This document shows positions 1 to 11,884 of a DNA stretch of 64,000 nt, piece by piece (the stretch's first letter is position 1; each line of letters starts with the position of its first letter). The position numbers and the translations under genes were made by a program. The stretch comes from Stachybotrys elegans (lineage: Eukaryota; Ascomycota; Sordariomycetes; Hypocreales; Stachybotryaceae). The stretch lies in contig JAGPNK010000023.1 in assembly GCA_020746835.1 (NCBI GenBank), forward strand, positions 275,032 to 339,031. Reading direction: 5' to 3'. The notes under the pieces are model-generated. The model searched no databases. It saw nothing but the letters and a program-made list of their open reading frames with translations, and was not told where the DNA came from.

Positions 1-651
1 GAACATTACTTCTATAACCGTCCCACCTGGGATATTGAAAGACAGGCGCGTGGCGAGGAAGAGGAGGAGTATGTCGAGCCTATCATCAATGTCTCCATCC
101 CAGAGCGAGCACAGTTGGCGGAGATTGTTTGCCACCAACCTGACGATCTTACCGAGGACGCCGTCCTGCAACGGAGGATCCAGGTTATCGACCTGATGGT
201 CGCGCTCTGTGACATGAGAGAGACGGCAAAGCGCGATCGGATTCAACGCAAAGTCACGGCTAGCGCACCGATCAAGACCGAGCCAGCAGAGCCGGACAAG
301 GGTCTCGGCCCTGATCCCTTCCCTCTTCTTATGCATGGGGCACAATGCCCAGACTGTATTGGCGACGAGCGGCTTTCTTCACAGGAGCGTACCTTTATAT
401 ATTGCCGGCCTACCGTCATGAACGACCACTTCGACAGGCAGCATCTGGTGGGGCGCGAGCAGGCTGAGCAGAGCGGTAAAAAGATCCGATGTGAGCATCC
501 TAAGTGTCGGAATCTCAAATTGGAATGTCTTGATGCTTTCCGGTCCCATGTATACAGGGTCCATGGTGTAACTCTGCGGTCGTCGGAGCAAATCATGCAG
601 AGGAGGCAGCGGAAAGCAAGACGCCGACAAATGATCACAAGCAAGCCCTAG
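1..651 (+). CDS. DUF3435 (FluG-type) protein, C-terminal part; 5' end outside window
   Basis: The frame is open from base 1 to the TAG at 649-651, so the start lies to the left; 216 residues are visible. The C-terminus carries two zinc-finger-like clusters: CPDC (about residue 115) followed by an H-x4-H (HFDRQH), and CEHPKC followed by HVYRVH. The stretch before them (FYNRPTWDIER and the NVSIPERAQLAEI block) is the layout I associate with the C-terminal half of DUF3435 proteins. That family contains the tyrosine-recombinase captains of Starship elements, but many members are not captains, and the catalytic R-H-R-Y part would be outside the window. Orientation is into the window, as expected if this were a captain with cargo to its right. 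The C-terminal fragment is well supported; the recombinase role is inference. Confidence 0.7.
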   Translation, partial: EHYFYNRPTWDIERQARGEEEEEYVEPIINVSIPERAQLAEIVCHQPDDLTEDAVLQRRIQVIDLMVALCDMRETAKRDRIQRKVTASAPIKTEPAEPDKGLGPDPFPLLMHGAQCPDCIGDERLSSQERTFIYCRPTVMNDHFDRQHLVGREQAEQSGKKIRCEHPKCRNLKLECLDAFRSHVYRVHGVTLRSSEQIMQRRQRKARRRQMITSKP

Positions 652-1393
652 CAGATAGATGTTAGATTACAGCAACGGGTTATTATTGTGTAACTGTTCA
701 AGGTAGCATTTGTAGAATGATCCCATATACCACCATCTATATCGTTCAATGCCCTGAGAAGCAGTGGCAGGAAAGTTCATCACATCAGAAGCTGGGCGAG
801 AATTCTGACAAGAGGAACTGGCAACCTATGGAGATGTATGAGAGAAGAAGTAGATATGGGGAAATCCCCTTTATGAAACTAACCTTGTTGTGGCTGTGTG
901 GCGCAAATATGTGGCTTGACGTGGCCTAAAAGTAGTGGCGCAGAGCTCGCACGGATCACTAGGTGGTCCGAGTGCTTTTTCGCTGCTGAGACAGGAGACC
1001 GGCCCCCTACGGGTTCCGCCATTGCCTTGAGGAACGAGGTTGAGAAGTAGGATAAAAGGAAAGCGAAGAAAGACTGCGGGTGGTTATGGACGCAAGTCAC
1101 CGACTTTATAGGGGGGTTAGGACACTGAGAGCGTGACCATATGCGTCATTGGCGTCTCTTTGGGACACGCTAAATGTTTTTACAGTGCCCCTAAAATAAA
1201 TCAGCCAGGGAAGAATCCCAGCGCCTGCATCGCTAACCTTACCGGCAATAGGGTGTGCTAACGATAAACAGCAAAGTATTGTCCGTCTAAGCCGCTACCG
1301 CGTGGCAGCGTGACCCCCAGTCTTCAATCACATCAATCCGTCTTCTGATACACCTGTATGTTATCCAAGCGTTGTTACGGTCCCTGGCTCTTT
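652..1393. other. Non-coding interval between DUF3435 gene and Helitron relic
   Basis: I see no convincing gene. It holds a 16-nt word (711-726) and a 45-nt block (991-1035, minus orientation) that recur contiguously at 20151-20210. It also holds a hairpin-like motif at about 944-978 that resembles one at about 9138-9172 on the other side of the Helitron relic. Confidence 0.6.
991..1035 (-). repeat. 45-nt dispersed repeat, copy 1
   Basis: Read on the minus strand this block matches 20151-20195 at 44 of 45 positions (one A/T difference); it includes the core GGAACCCGTAGGGGGCCGG. The first 16 nt (GTTCCTCAAGGCAAT plus one flanking base) also recur near 9210. No coding function is evident. Confidence 0.75.
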
Positions 1394-4300
1394 CTAGACA
1401 GGAGTTTGTTGGTTCTGGAATAGCCTTCTCGTCTCCGCTGCCAGGTCCGTCAATCTTTGCATGGCAACAAGTATTCTTAGGTCAAGTTTGTTCCCGATGA
1501 AATCCAATGATCGGACGGGACTAAGAAGGCTGATGCCTTGTAGTGTTTTGCATCTGGACAGTTGTACATAGAGGCTGGTAAAGTCGCATTTGGAAGCCTG
1601 ACCATTCGTCATACGGTTTCCTCGAAGCTCGAGGAGGACTTCTTGAAAGGTTTTTCCTTGGGCTTTGTAATCAGTTAGAACAAATGCGGGCACAATCGGC
1701 AGCCCTCGACGCGAGCATTTTCCCGAAAGGAATCTGTAATGGAAGTTGGTAGGGTCGAGGATATGTGTAGCAGGTCGGATGAGTATAGTACCGGTTGGGA
1801 GGCCTGGGACAGTCAAATCCCTTATCTCCTGTGACTCTAACAATATTCCCAGTGGTGGGCCAAATGGATTGTTATGTCATCTGCCAGATGATAACCCGGG
1901 AACTTTGGATCGTGAATAACGTCTGCTGCAGTAAACTCGGCCCCATTGACAACCTTCAAGCCAGTGTAAATATTTTTATTGACAACCACAGGCATACCTT
2001 GGGCGTAGAAAAAGATGCCCGGGATCTTGCAGCTCGAGTTGTCGCCTTGCTCAATGGTCTGGGCCACCTCCTGCTGGGATAAGGCTCGACTGCGCCAGGC
2101 GTGGCTCGAGACGAAGACCGAGATGTGTCTCCCGTGAAAGCGGGCCCAGTCTACCACGGCTTTCGTGTTGAGGCTCCATCGGTTGCGGTTAAGCGGTGTT
2201 ATTGCGCGCAAGCCATCTTTGAAGGTGATTTGGGAGCGGTCCACAAGCTTGGTGTTGAGCAGGTCAAGGTCCTCCATGGTCTGGGTTCCAGCCCGTATTC
2301 TGTCCAAAAGGGCGCCTAGTTGTGGATCGTCTCGGGTGCGGACTTGTTCCTCAAGAAGAACAACAGTCTTGAACAACAACCACAGATTGTGGCCACGGTG
2401 GTGAGCAATAGTTGCCTGTCCTAGGGAGGCCGTGTAAGCGAGATCCACCATTCGGTCCACCAGGAAACTTGTTTCTAGCACGGGGGCAAACTGATAGAAA
2501 ATCACCCATCAAGAGAACAACGGAAATGCCTCCAAATGGCTTATCGGCACAATCGCGGAGGGCCTGAAGATGGCAGCTAGCATTGAACAGAGTGGCGCCC
2601 CCCAACATGCTCACTTCATCGATCACGAGGGCCAACTTCTGTTTCCACATCCATTTCTTCGCTTCCGAGAATGTTGGAGGCTGTTGTTTGTTGTAAGAAC
2701 GGTGGGTGTCTAGTCCCAAGGCCGAGTGGAGTGTCGTGCCGCCGATCTGGGCGGCAGCGCTGCCTGACGTACCGGTAATATGGAGGTGGTGTGGTTGATC
2801 TCTAGCTGTGAATACGTCCCGCAAGGCATCGACGATCCTCGACTTTCCAGTACCGCCTGGACCTCCGACGTACTGAAGATGTTGACCGGCGGAGTCAGGA
2901 TTGGCAATATACTTGTCCAAGAACCGGCATACAAGCTGTAGTGCCATGCTCTGCAGATCGTTGAGCGTATAGCTAGAGGCGGCAAGAAGTCCCAGCTCCT
3001 CGAATCCTCTAGTGGGACCGACCTCAACAAACATCCGAGGATTTTGAGTGGCCGGGTATTCATGTTGTCTCGGAATGGGAATTTCCGTGTCACACTGGCG
3101 GACAAGCAGATCGTCGACGTCGGCGTCACCAATGGAGGTTGTACCATCTTCGACACCGCCCTCCATCTCATTGAGCATCCGGAGATGCAGCATATCCTGG
3201 GCCTTTGAGGCAGCTTGAAGATCTTGTGCAGAAGGAATAGGGCACTGGGATAAGGGACTATTCTGGTTATGGCGAATTTGCTGGTAAAAGTTGTCGTAAC
3301 GTTGAACAAAAGGCCGATCCTCTTCGACAGGGTTCTCATAACTCAGATCCTGAATCAGGCTCTGCAGCACTGGGGAGTCCCTCGTTGCATCAGAGTCTCG
3401 CACGGCATTTCGAAGAGTCTGGAGGAGAGCTGTATAGGTTTGGTGATGCTCTGCCATGGTTGGTTCTGCTGTGGTGGGCTCGTCGCTATAATCGCTCTCA
3501 TCCAGAGGAAAGTCCACGTCCACTGTGTCGTCGCCTTCCGACCGGCTGGCCCAGAGCTTTGCATCCCTGCGAGCATCCTCAGCCGATTTTCTGAGGAGGG
3601 AGATATTGGAGACATGGGATCGCAGGCGGGGACACAGCATAGCTGCATAGTTCGACCATATGTCTGTGATATCACCGCGCGTCTTGGAGAGGAAGTTTTC
3701 CCATGGCACAAACAAGGCCAGATGGAGAACAGAGTTGCTGCACAGAATGTCAGCGATGGCTCGGAGGTGAATGGGGTAGCAAGGGGAGCGTACCGTTTGA
3801 AATACACCGGATGCTCGTCCATGTGGTCATCGCTAATGAATCCCTGAAAGATCGGCACCGCGTAGTGATTCGCGAAGCTTTTGGATCCACCCGTAGCACT
3901 CTGGAGGTCCCTCCAGAGCTATGTGGGTTTCATCCTCATCTCGGCCGCGGCGACGCTCCAGGGTAATGGTAGACATATAATCATAGAGGCACACGTCTCT
4001 CAGAACTTGACCTCGGTAGGCGTATGCATCCAGGTACAATAAAGTCCGACCACTTTCCCGAAATTGCACCGTTTCTGATGGCTCCTCGGCATCTGTTTGT
4101 GTGCTGGCCTGGCGACGGAGGTGTATCCAACGCCGAAAAATAGTCCAATAGAGTGCGGTCAAGTTTATGTAGGACCAGTGCGGCACGTTAGTAAAGTCCG
4201 TTTGATAGCCAAGCAGGAAGTAACAGACCTCCACGGCCGAAAGCTGTTTCTCGGAAAATATCCGATTGGCGGCCCTCATCAGAAACTGACGGCTCTCGTT

Positions 4301-7300
4301 CACTACGGCCTGGCGCTGGGCATCCTGCTCAGCAAGATTCGGCCCGGGATGCCTCAGCGACGCAGATTCACGAAGCTGTCGAAGAACATCAGCGGCGAAG
4401 ACAAGGCGTTTCCACATGGGCGTGTCCAATTTGGTGGCGTAGTTCGTGATGTAGAATACCATGGCGAGTCCCTTGGTTTTCGTCAAGATCATCGAGATGT
4501 CGTGGTTGTGACGGAGGCCGACTGCCATTGCTTTGTTGTACCGGTTGACGAGTGGGTGGTTCCGCCGTATCTTGAGCAAGCCGTCCTCCGTGAATCCGGT
4601 GTCCTCGACGATCTTCCAAGGCGCTTTGAACCGGCAAGCCGTCCGCCTATGCTTATCTGCACCCTCTCCGACGAGTCCTTTTAGAGAATACTTGATACAG
4701 GTGTAGGTGTGTGAGTGCACCTGGCAACAGTACGCAATGTAGTTAGACTCCTTGTCAAAGACTGCTGCGAGAATGCCGGCGTCGTGCATTATTTCCTCGA
4801 TCGGATCAATTGGCTTTCTCTCCTTTCGGACAGCTTTTCCAGCTTCCTCATCTAAGCATTCGTGAAATACCGAGTTTAGATATCGAATCACTTGGGCACG
4901 GTATTCTCCCTCCTCGGGTTTCGCCATATCATCGATCAGGGAAGGCAACTGCATGTTACCCTCCAACCAGAGTAGCCCATGCAAGTGTAGACTGCCACGG
5001 TCATTCGTCTCGACTGTTGCGTAGTAATGGCTGATATTGCCGAAAATCGATTCTTGGCCCGCCCTGACGTGTTTCTGAAAGAACAGCGAGATTTCTCGAT
5101 GGAAGAAGATGGCGGCGCTAACTGGGTCCATGGTGCTGAGGGCGATCCTGTCATACCTTCCCCGGAGATCGGCTAGCAGTTCCTTTGCCGTGTCATACTC
5201 GTGGAGCCTGTGGATGGAGAGCCACATCTTGACCGGATTGTTGATATCGTTGGGGTTGACAGTGATCTAGATGGCAGGCATACCGGTCCAAATGTTAACT
5301 GCTTGAATCTTCCTCCGCATCAAGAGTCGAGTTTCGTTGGAGAGCGGCTGTGCGTGGCCCAAGATGGACAATTCGCGAAGCAAGAACGATATGTCCGGAT
5401 CTGTCGTGGTCCTTGTGTCCTGCATCTCCTCCTCGGCTCTTTTTAGGCGGTCCGCCGTCAGGCGTCCATAGACCCGTTCTAGTCTGTCGAAGGAGCCCCT
5501 TGCCATACGGATCATGCTGATACGGCGGTTCGTGGATCGCAGGAGGATGTTGAAGACCAAGAAGCTGAAGACCGGATGGGTGGCAAATCGACCTCCGTGT
5601 CGTTGCAACACATATTTGGCCCAGTAATTGGGCAAGTGATTTGCACTCCGCTGCACAGGTTGTGAAGCATCATGCATATTGCCACCTGTCTCGCCCAGCG
5701 CCTTAGGGCCGCCCCTCCCCCACGGGAAAAGCTTCGGAAAGGCCCGTGGAAAAAAGTCCTCGTGCAGGTTGTCCGCGAAATCCGCACCCCGCTCGACTCG
5801 GATGAACGGTTGACCTCCTGCTGCGTGGACAGTCATAGCCGAAGGTTCAACATCATTGCCGTGTCCAGTCTGACTCGGCTGGATAGCCTCAGATAGGAAG
5901 GATAGCTTATCAGCCTCAGCGAAAGCGGCCGGTCCGTCCAGAGGAAACATGCCGGACGTTGACGTCTCGTATAGGATATCGCCGTCACGGTCGAGACTCC
6001 CTGGGTCAGGAGCAGACATATGGGCATCGTCTGGTAATGGGCGAGGCTGTTCCATTGACGCATTATCAACTGAGATAGAGGTGTCGTCGCTTGGGTCTGC
6101 TCGCAGCGAGGTGAGGAGTTCTTCAATGCTTGTAAAACGGTTCTCCTCTAATCCGCGATCGGTATTCGGGACGATTGGGTCAGTGTGTGTCTTTTCCACG
6201 GCTGAGGGTTCCTCCCTCTGCATCTGCTCCATGAGAACGGCGGGAACATTTGAGCCCTCCGCGTACTGCCAGCCCTGTATTTCATCCAGGTTGATTTCGA
6301 TGTCCTTGTAGAGGGGATTGTTCCTCTGTAGCCACAAAAGGGCCGCGGTTACTCGAGACTTGCGCACCTGAAGAAGCGTCCCCACTTCCGCCGGGCTGGG
6401 TCTGTTGGCGCCGCTCCAAGACACGTGGATGTTCTCGATCGTCTGAAGAAGCGGGTGAGGGAGCACCGTGGCAACTAGATCATCTACATTGTTCGGAAAT
6501 ACGACAATGTGACCCTTCACGTGTTTCCGGTAACTGACACCTGACGGCGTTTTGTTATCAACAGTGAACTTCGTGATATAGCCGAATGGGGCCTGAAGAG
6601 CGATCAGCCTCTCCTCGACAGGAGAGAGACCATCGAGCTCCCCGGGATAACGATGCTCACACCCGATATCCATGTTGTTGACCGAACAGGCCTTTGGCAG
6701 CTTCCCTTTTTCAAAACCGCTGCGGCACTCGAGGCAAATATTGACCCCATCGCAATCATCTGGTGGGAGACACTTCTTGCATTTCTGAAGAGTCGTCGTG
6801 GCCTGCACCAACGCGGGAGTCAAGTAATTTCTCCACTGGGTGGTAGTGAGATTGGCTGGCGAGCATTTCCTATAGCAAAATATGCAATGGGAAATGGATA
6901 ACGTGCTTTCGTCGGTGAAGGCCTCATAGAATGACTTCGCAGTCTCAACTTGAAGGGCGAGGGGGACTTCTTTGCACCAGGATCTTGATAACGATGCGTC
7001 CCTCTTAGCGTGAAAGCACGACTCTCGGTATTGTAGAAATGCATCGAGGGATTGCTGCTGGAGTTGGACGGTCTCGTGCAGCAGCCTAGGCCTTTTCCGG
7101 GAGCGGCTTGGCCTCGTGGGCGGTGGAGTCAGAAGGCCTTCTTGTTGTGTTCGATGGCGCTTGCGGGAAGGCGGTGTCTGCGGAGGACGGAAGGTCGGTT
7201 CAGGGGCACTTGGCCATTGTCCCGGCTCGGTAACACTCGCCCTTTGGCAGGCCTGGCTTTCAGCACGTTGCCGGTCCAGATCATCACACGTGCGGATGAT

Positions 7301-8356
7301 GTCTTCAAGAGGTAATCTGACCCCCCCATTTTGGAACGGTAGCTCCATGGATTCCTGTGGGAGAGGTCTTTGTCTCGGACGGGCTGTTCCTCCGGAGTGC
7401 CGCCGGTTCAGCTCACCCAATGTACGAGCGATCTCTTCAGGAGGTAATAAGATCTTCCCCTGTCGGACAGTGCCTTGCGTCTGGCGAAGTGTTTCTTCTG
7501 CATGCTGGCGGTCTAGGTTCTTCAATGTACGTGTGATCTCCTCAGCTGGTGGTCTAAGCCTGCCGTCTCGGAGTTGCGACTCCATGGCCTCTTGTGGACG
7601 ATCTCCTTGTCTCCGATGGGCTGTGCGTTCGGTATGTCGGTGATCCAAGCCGTCGATTGTACGGTTAACCTCCTCAAGGGGTACTCTGAGCTTCCCATTT
7701 CGGAGATCTGATTCCATGACGTCCCGGGACCGAGCTATTCGCCTTCGACGAGTTGTTTCTTCGGCACGCTGACGGTCTAGGTCATTCATCGTACGGGCGA
7801 TCTCCTCCGGAGGTAACATGAACTTCCCGCCTCGGACCTGTGGGACAGAGGCTTCCTGTGGACGACGTTCTTCTCTCCGACGGGCTGTTTCTTCGGCATG
7901 ATGGCGGTCAAAGCCATCCATCGTACGCATGTCCTCCTCGAGGGGCAAGAAACGTGTCCTATTTCGACTGACCCTGTGCGGACTAGCTACCCGTCTCCAT
8001 TGGGGGGTGTCTTCGGCATGCTCGCGGTCTATGTCGCTCAACGTACGGGCGATTTGCTTGGGAGGTAACATGACCTTCCCCCCTCCCCTCCTGCGGGCTC
8101 TTTCTTCCACATGCTGGCGGTCCAGGTCGCTTAACGTACGGCGAATCTCGTCAAGAGGGACTCTGACCGGCTCCTGCGGGGATTCTCGGAGAGCCTGTAT
8201 GGTCGTCTCGTCAACGAAGACTCTACCCGGCCTGTTTCGTGGCTGGGTGGCTTCGAAGCCCCGCTGAGCTCGGTCTCGAGCGCGTTGACGGTCTAGATCT
8301 TCTAGTGTTCGGCGAATCTCTTCAAGCGGAACCTTAACTGGCTCTGGTCGAGGCAT
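1394..8356 (-). pseudogene. Helitron Rep/PIF1-helicase, decayed
   Basis: Autonomous Helitrons encode a rolling-circle HUH replication initiator fused to a PIF1-family helicase. In order: nine degenerate repeats of about 35-45 aa built on PLEEIxRTLxDLDRQ (8350-7080), a Cys-rich DUF6570-like region, the FPKLFPWGRGG Helitron motif, the HUH motif HLHGLLW (about 5000-4980), Walker A GGPGGTGKS (about 2855), Walker B ALVIDEVSM (about 2620), and the C-terminal FVLTDYKAQGKTF helicase motif (about 1660). I chose the ATG at 8356 because repeats begin there and its context (ACACCATG) is good. The reading is broken by an in-frame TAG at 5267-5269 replacing a likely Trp, a one-base loss near 3898, one extra base in the A4 run 2498-2501 and one missing base near 1863. 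One intron fits at 3793-3738 (GTACGC, branch CTGAC, CAG) and restores frame. Ends of the element were not found with confidence. Confidence 0.85.
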
Positions 8357-9045
8357 GGTGTAAGCGGGAATAGCAGGATCTGCTTGTGCGAAGAGCGAAA
8401 AAAGAGTAGATAAAGAAAAGGGGGCCATGCCGGACCGATAGGGGGCCAAACGGGAGAAATAAACGCGTCCATCGTCGAAGAAACCGGGATTGAGAGCCCA
8501 AGAGAGGCACGAGGGAAGGGTCAATGCACTGTTGTAGCTCGTTCTATCACAGCAGCAGCTTCCTGGAGCTGGCAACTGCGAAAAGCGCGGCCCATGCCGC
8601 TTCAGGATAGCAACCTCTCCACCCGTGACATAGATGCTCACCCGGAGGATGTCCAGGCCGGTGGCACCCTGGTTGAAGAATGACAGACTGAGGCACGGCG
8701 CTGGTCGGATATCACATCTTGTGAGCAAAGAGGTCCAGCTGACGTAGGTAGGGCTACCCCGCAGACGATGAAATGGGATAAAGACTCGAACTGATACGTG
8801 TGATAACATCGTAGCGCCCGTTTCCAGGGTCACGCGGCTTATAACGGCTGTCGCGGTCAGACCTTGGCGAACCGGGAGCCCCTGACTCACGTGACGCCAC
8901 CGCAAGCCATGGCGTTCGCCAGATGAGGCTTACTAGGCGCTGGATCTCCAACGCAGAGTCCTCTTGGACCTCGGGCAGAAGCAGCATCAACAAAGCGTTG
9001 GGCGGCTCGATAGTGGTGGCACAAATTGTGGCTCAACCCGCCGAG

Positions 9046-9080
9046 CGCCTCAAAGATGGGCATGCACCATCTTTGAGGCG
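9046..9080. repeat. Perfect 14-bp inverted repeat with 7-nt loop
   Basis: The arms are CGCCTCAAAGATGG (9046-9059) and its exact reverse complement (9067-9080), separated by GCATGCA. It lies between the Helitron relic and the pogo-type element. It could be a transposon end structure, a terminator-like hairpin or a MITE remnant; no flanking CTRR or TA signature decides between these. Confidence 0.6.
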
Positions 9081-9306
9081 TATGGGTTGTGGTATAGAAG
9101 GGGAGGCTTTGTTTGGTGGCGCGAGAGTCTGTGGTTAAGCTCGCACGGACCGTTTAGTGGCCCGAGTTTACGAAGGAAGGGCGCGGAAGAAAGATCCTTT
9201 CGTCTCTTCGTTCCTCAAGGCAATTCCCACTTTATCCCCGCACTTGTTGGTGAGGTGCCCTATGATCACTGACTTCATTCTACCGTCGCTATCTCTAGGG
9301 TCCATA

Positions 9307-9440
9307 ATGGCGTACTGTTCACGCTGCCAAAGAACCTTCCCGAAAGGAGCAACACATCTCCAACTCCTCTCAAAACCATATCTGTTGTAATTGCAATCGC
9401 CATCCTGATTTTTATAACGAGGATGAGCTTGATCAGCATC
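9307..9440 (+). pseudogene. Possible C2H2 zinc-finger gene remnant interrupted by the pogo-type element
   Basis: An ATG at 9307 opens MAYCSRCQRTFPKGATHLQ, and a neighbouring frame continues ICCNCNRHPDFYNEDELDQH up to the insertion point at 9441. Beyond the element, 11746 onward contains WCFQCRHSHK in another frame. The C-x2-C ... L-x2-H spacing resembles fungal C2H2 proteins, but frame shifts are needed, so this is a decayed fragment at best. Confidence 0.3.
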
Positions 9441-9442
9441 TA

Positions 9443-11743
9443 AGGGATTTTCCGGTGATCCGCCGGATCCGGTGATCTGCCGGATCACCGCCACTTCGTC
9501 CACTCGACATCAGTCGGCAACAACTCACCAACCATGGCGCCAATTGATGAGGCTCTTGATTTCCTGAAGTCTTCAGAGTCAATTAATTATGCTGAGACTG
9601 CAAGATGCTTTGGTTGCGACGAGACTACCTTGCGCCGCCGCCATCAAGGCAAACAACGGTCAAGACGGGATGCCGACACATTGTATAAGTTACGGCTGTC
9701 AAAACAGCAAGAACGGGATCTTATTGCCTATATTCATAAGCTTTCGTCACGTGGCATTCCCCCTACCCTGTCTATGATAAAAAACTTTGCTCAGGATATC
9801 GCGAAAACTGAGGTCGGAAAGAATTGGCCGTACAGCTTCGTTCAACGCAATCGTGATGAGCTCGGCTGCACCTGGTTCGATGGATTAGACATTGCACGAA
9901 AGAAAGCCGATAATTCGTCTAGATATAGAGCTTACTTTGAACTGGTAAGTTGAGGTGCAAGGCGTCCGTTTTGCTGCTGACGATGAAAGATCCGCGCAAA
10001 AATCGACAAATATGACATCCTACCCTGCAACACGTATAATGTGGACGAGAAAGGATTTCTCTTAGGGGTAATCAATCGAACGAAGAGAGTATTTACCCTT
10101 AGTGTCAAAAAGCAAGGCAAATTGCTCGGGGCAGCCCAAGATGGTAATCGATCCTGGATCACCTTCCTGGCGTGCGTCTGCCAGGACATGACGTCGCTGC
10201 CCCCATTCCTCATCTACCAAGGCAAGCCAGGGCAAGTCCAAGACTCTTGGCTTACGGAGTTTGACCCGGAGCATCAATCGGCCTTCTTCACAACCTCAGA
10301 GACGGGATGGACAAATCACGAGCTTGGAAGAGAGTGGCTTATCGGTGTTTTCGACCGCTTTACCAAGGCGAAAGCTCGTAACGGTCGTGATTATCGCCTC
10401 CTCATTACTGATGGGCACTCTAGCCATGTTAATATGGATTTTCTAGAGTGGTGTGACCAACACCGGATCATCGTTGCGGTGTTTCCCCCCATTCCACGCA
10501 CCGGTTGCAGCCATTGGACGTGTCACTATTCAGCCCCCTCTCCACTGCGTACACGAATCAGCTTATCCAGTGGACGGCAAAAACACAAGGACTCGTTGGT
10601 CTATCGAAGCGTGAGTTCTGGACTTTATTTTGGAACGCATTTGAGGCCTCCTTCTCTCCGGAAAACATTGCGAGTGGCTGGAAACGGACTGGTCTCCTGC
10701 CTTTTGACCCGGAAGTCGTCCTATCGCAGATCACTGAGAAAGCAGAAGAAGATTCTAATACAGGCGGGGACTCGACGGGATCTGCAGCCCTTCAACAGCC
10801 TACCGCTCGAGATTTACGCCGACTTGTTGACAAAGTGGTTGACAAATCGTCTGGTGCTGCTGACCGCGACAGCCGAAAGCTGAAGAGTACTCTCGAAAGC
10901 CTTCAAGCAGAGGTTGAACTTCTTCGATATGAGAACCAAGGACTGCGCGAAACTATTATTCGCGAGAAGCAGCGCAGAATGCGCGGTAAAGCTCTGAAAG
11001 ACTATCTCTTTGATCGTACAGATCCTAATTCGGCCCAGGTATTTAGTCCGGCAAAAGTCGCCCAGGCTCGGCTGAAGAAGGTTGCCATAGATACTCAAAA
11101 GAAAGAAGAAGCTTTGCAGAAGGAAACGAAAAAGGTCCAACGACGGCAGCAGGTGGCGGAGCAAAAAGCTGTCGCTTTGGAGAAGAGGAGGCAACGAGAG
11201 GCGGAAATGGACAGAAAGCGGCAGATGAAGGAAGCTCGGCGACAAGAGAAGGAGATCGACCGGCAGATTCGACAAGAAACGAAAGGTCGCAATCAGGAAA
11301 TAGTACATAAAATACAGCACGAAAGACAGGTGGCTTCTGAAGGTCGCGAGAAGAGTCCAGGCTTTCGAGACGAAATAATCGTCGCTCTTCCACCCACATC
11401 AGGGCCGTCGGTAGCATCGCAGGCACCAAACCTACCAAAGTACGAGACAAAAAGGAAGGCATTGATCACTCAAATCCGCACAGTTCGTCCGGAAAGGCCG
11501 TCTTTAGCTGTTGAGAGTGATCGGGAGATGATAGTTGCGTTTCGGAGCTCAGGGCGGCCGCAACGGAATAGCAAGCGACCACGATGGCTTGAAGATTGTG
11601 AGGTAAATTGAGACGAATTTCACTGATAGGAATACTTTATTTTCTTAGACTTAGACGATTTGGAGCTGTGGTTGTGAAGTTATTCTTGATTGATGTCCGG
11701 AATGCGGGTGCGTGTAAGTCCGGCAGATCACCGGAAAATCCCT
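9443..11743 (+). mobile_element. pogo/Fot1-type Tc1-mariner element with TIRs and TA duplication
   Basis: Terminal inverted repeats begin AGGGATTTTCCGGTGATC on the left (9443 on) and end with the reverse complement at 11743. Similarity extends about 25 nt with one mismatch. The element is flanked by TA on both sides (9441-9442, 11744-11745), the target duplication of Tc1/mariner elements. The left end also carries an internal second copy of the GGTGATCTGCCGGATCACC inner motif (about 9471-9489). One transposase gene fills the interior. Near-identical TIRs suggest a fairly recent insertion. Confidence 0.9.
9534..11611 (+). pseudogene. pogo/Fot1-type DDE transposase, one frameshift
   Basis: Exon 1 (9534-9944) encodes a psq/CENP-B-like helix-turn-helix region (INYAETARCFGCDETTLRRR). 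A 45-nt intron (9945-9989, GTAAGT..AAG) leads into the DDE_1 catalytic domain. The likely acidic triad is D in NVDEKGF, D in LLITDGHSSH and D in RLQPLDVSLF. The tail (about 10950-11320) is a highly charged K/E/R/Q coiled coil. The third catalytic block is in a different frame: the C6 run at 10485-10490 needs a seventh C to read the usual FPPHSTHRLQPLD. With that base the protein would be intact to the TGA at 11609-11611. Either the copy is inactive or the consensus lost a base. Confidence 0.85.
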
Positions 11744-11884
11744 TATTCGTCACGTACTCTGCAATGGTGCTTCCAGTGCAGACACAGCCACAAAGTGTGG
11801 CGGGTGTGGCTGTATGAGCTAATCCATTTATGACGTCATTGCCGCTCTGTGGCTCTTATCGCTCTGCGGCTCTTATCGCTGTGT

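Noticed and set aside
8357..8905. Upstream extension of the Helitron frame
   Set aside because: The frame is open, but the sequence lacks Helitron features and the repeat region begins exactly at the ATG at 8356.
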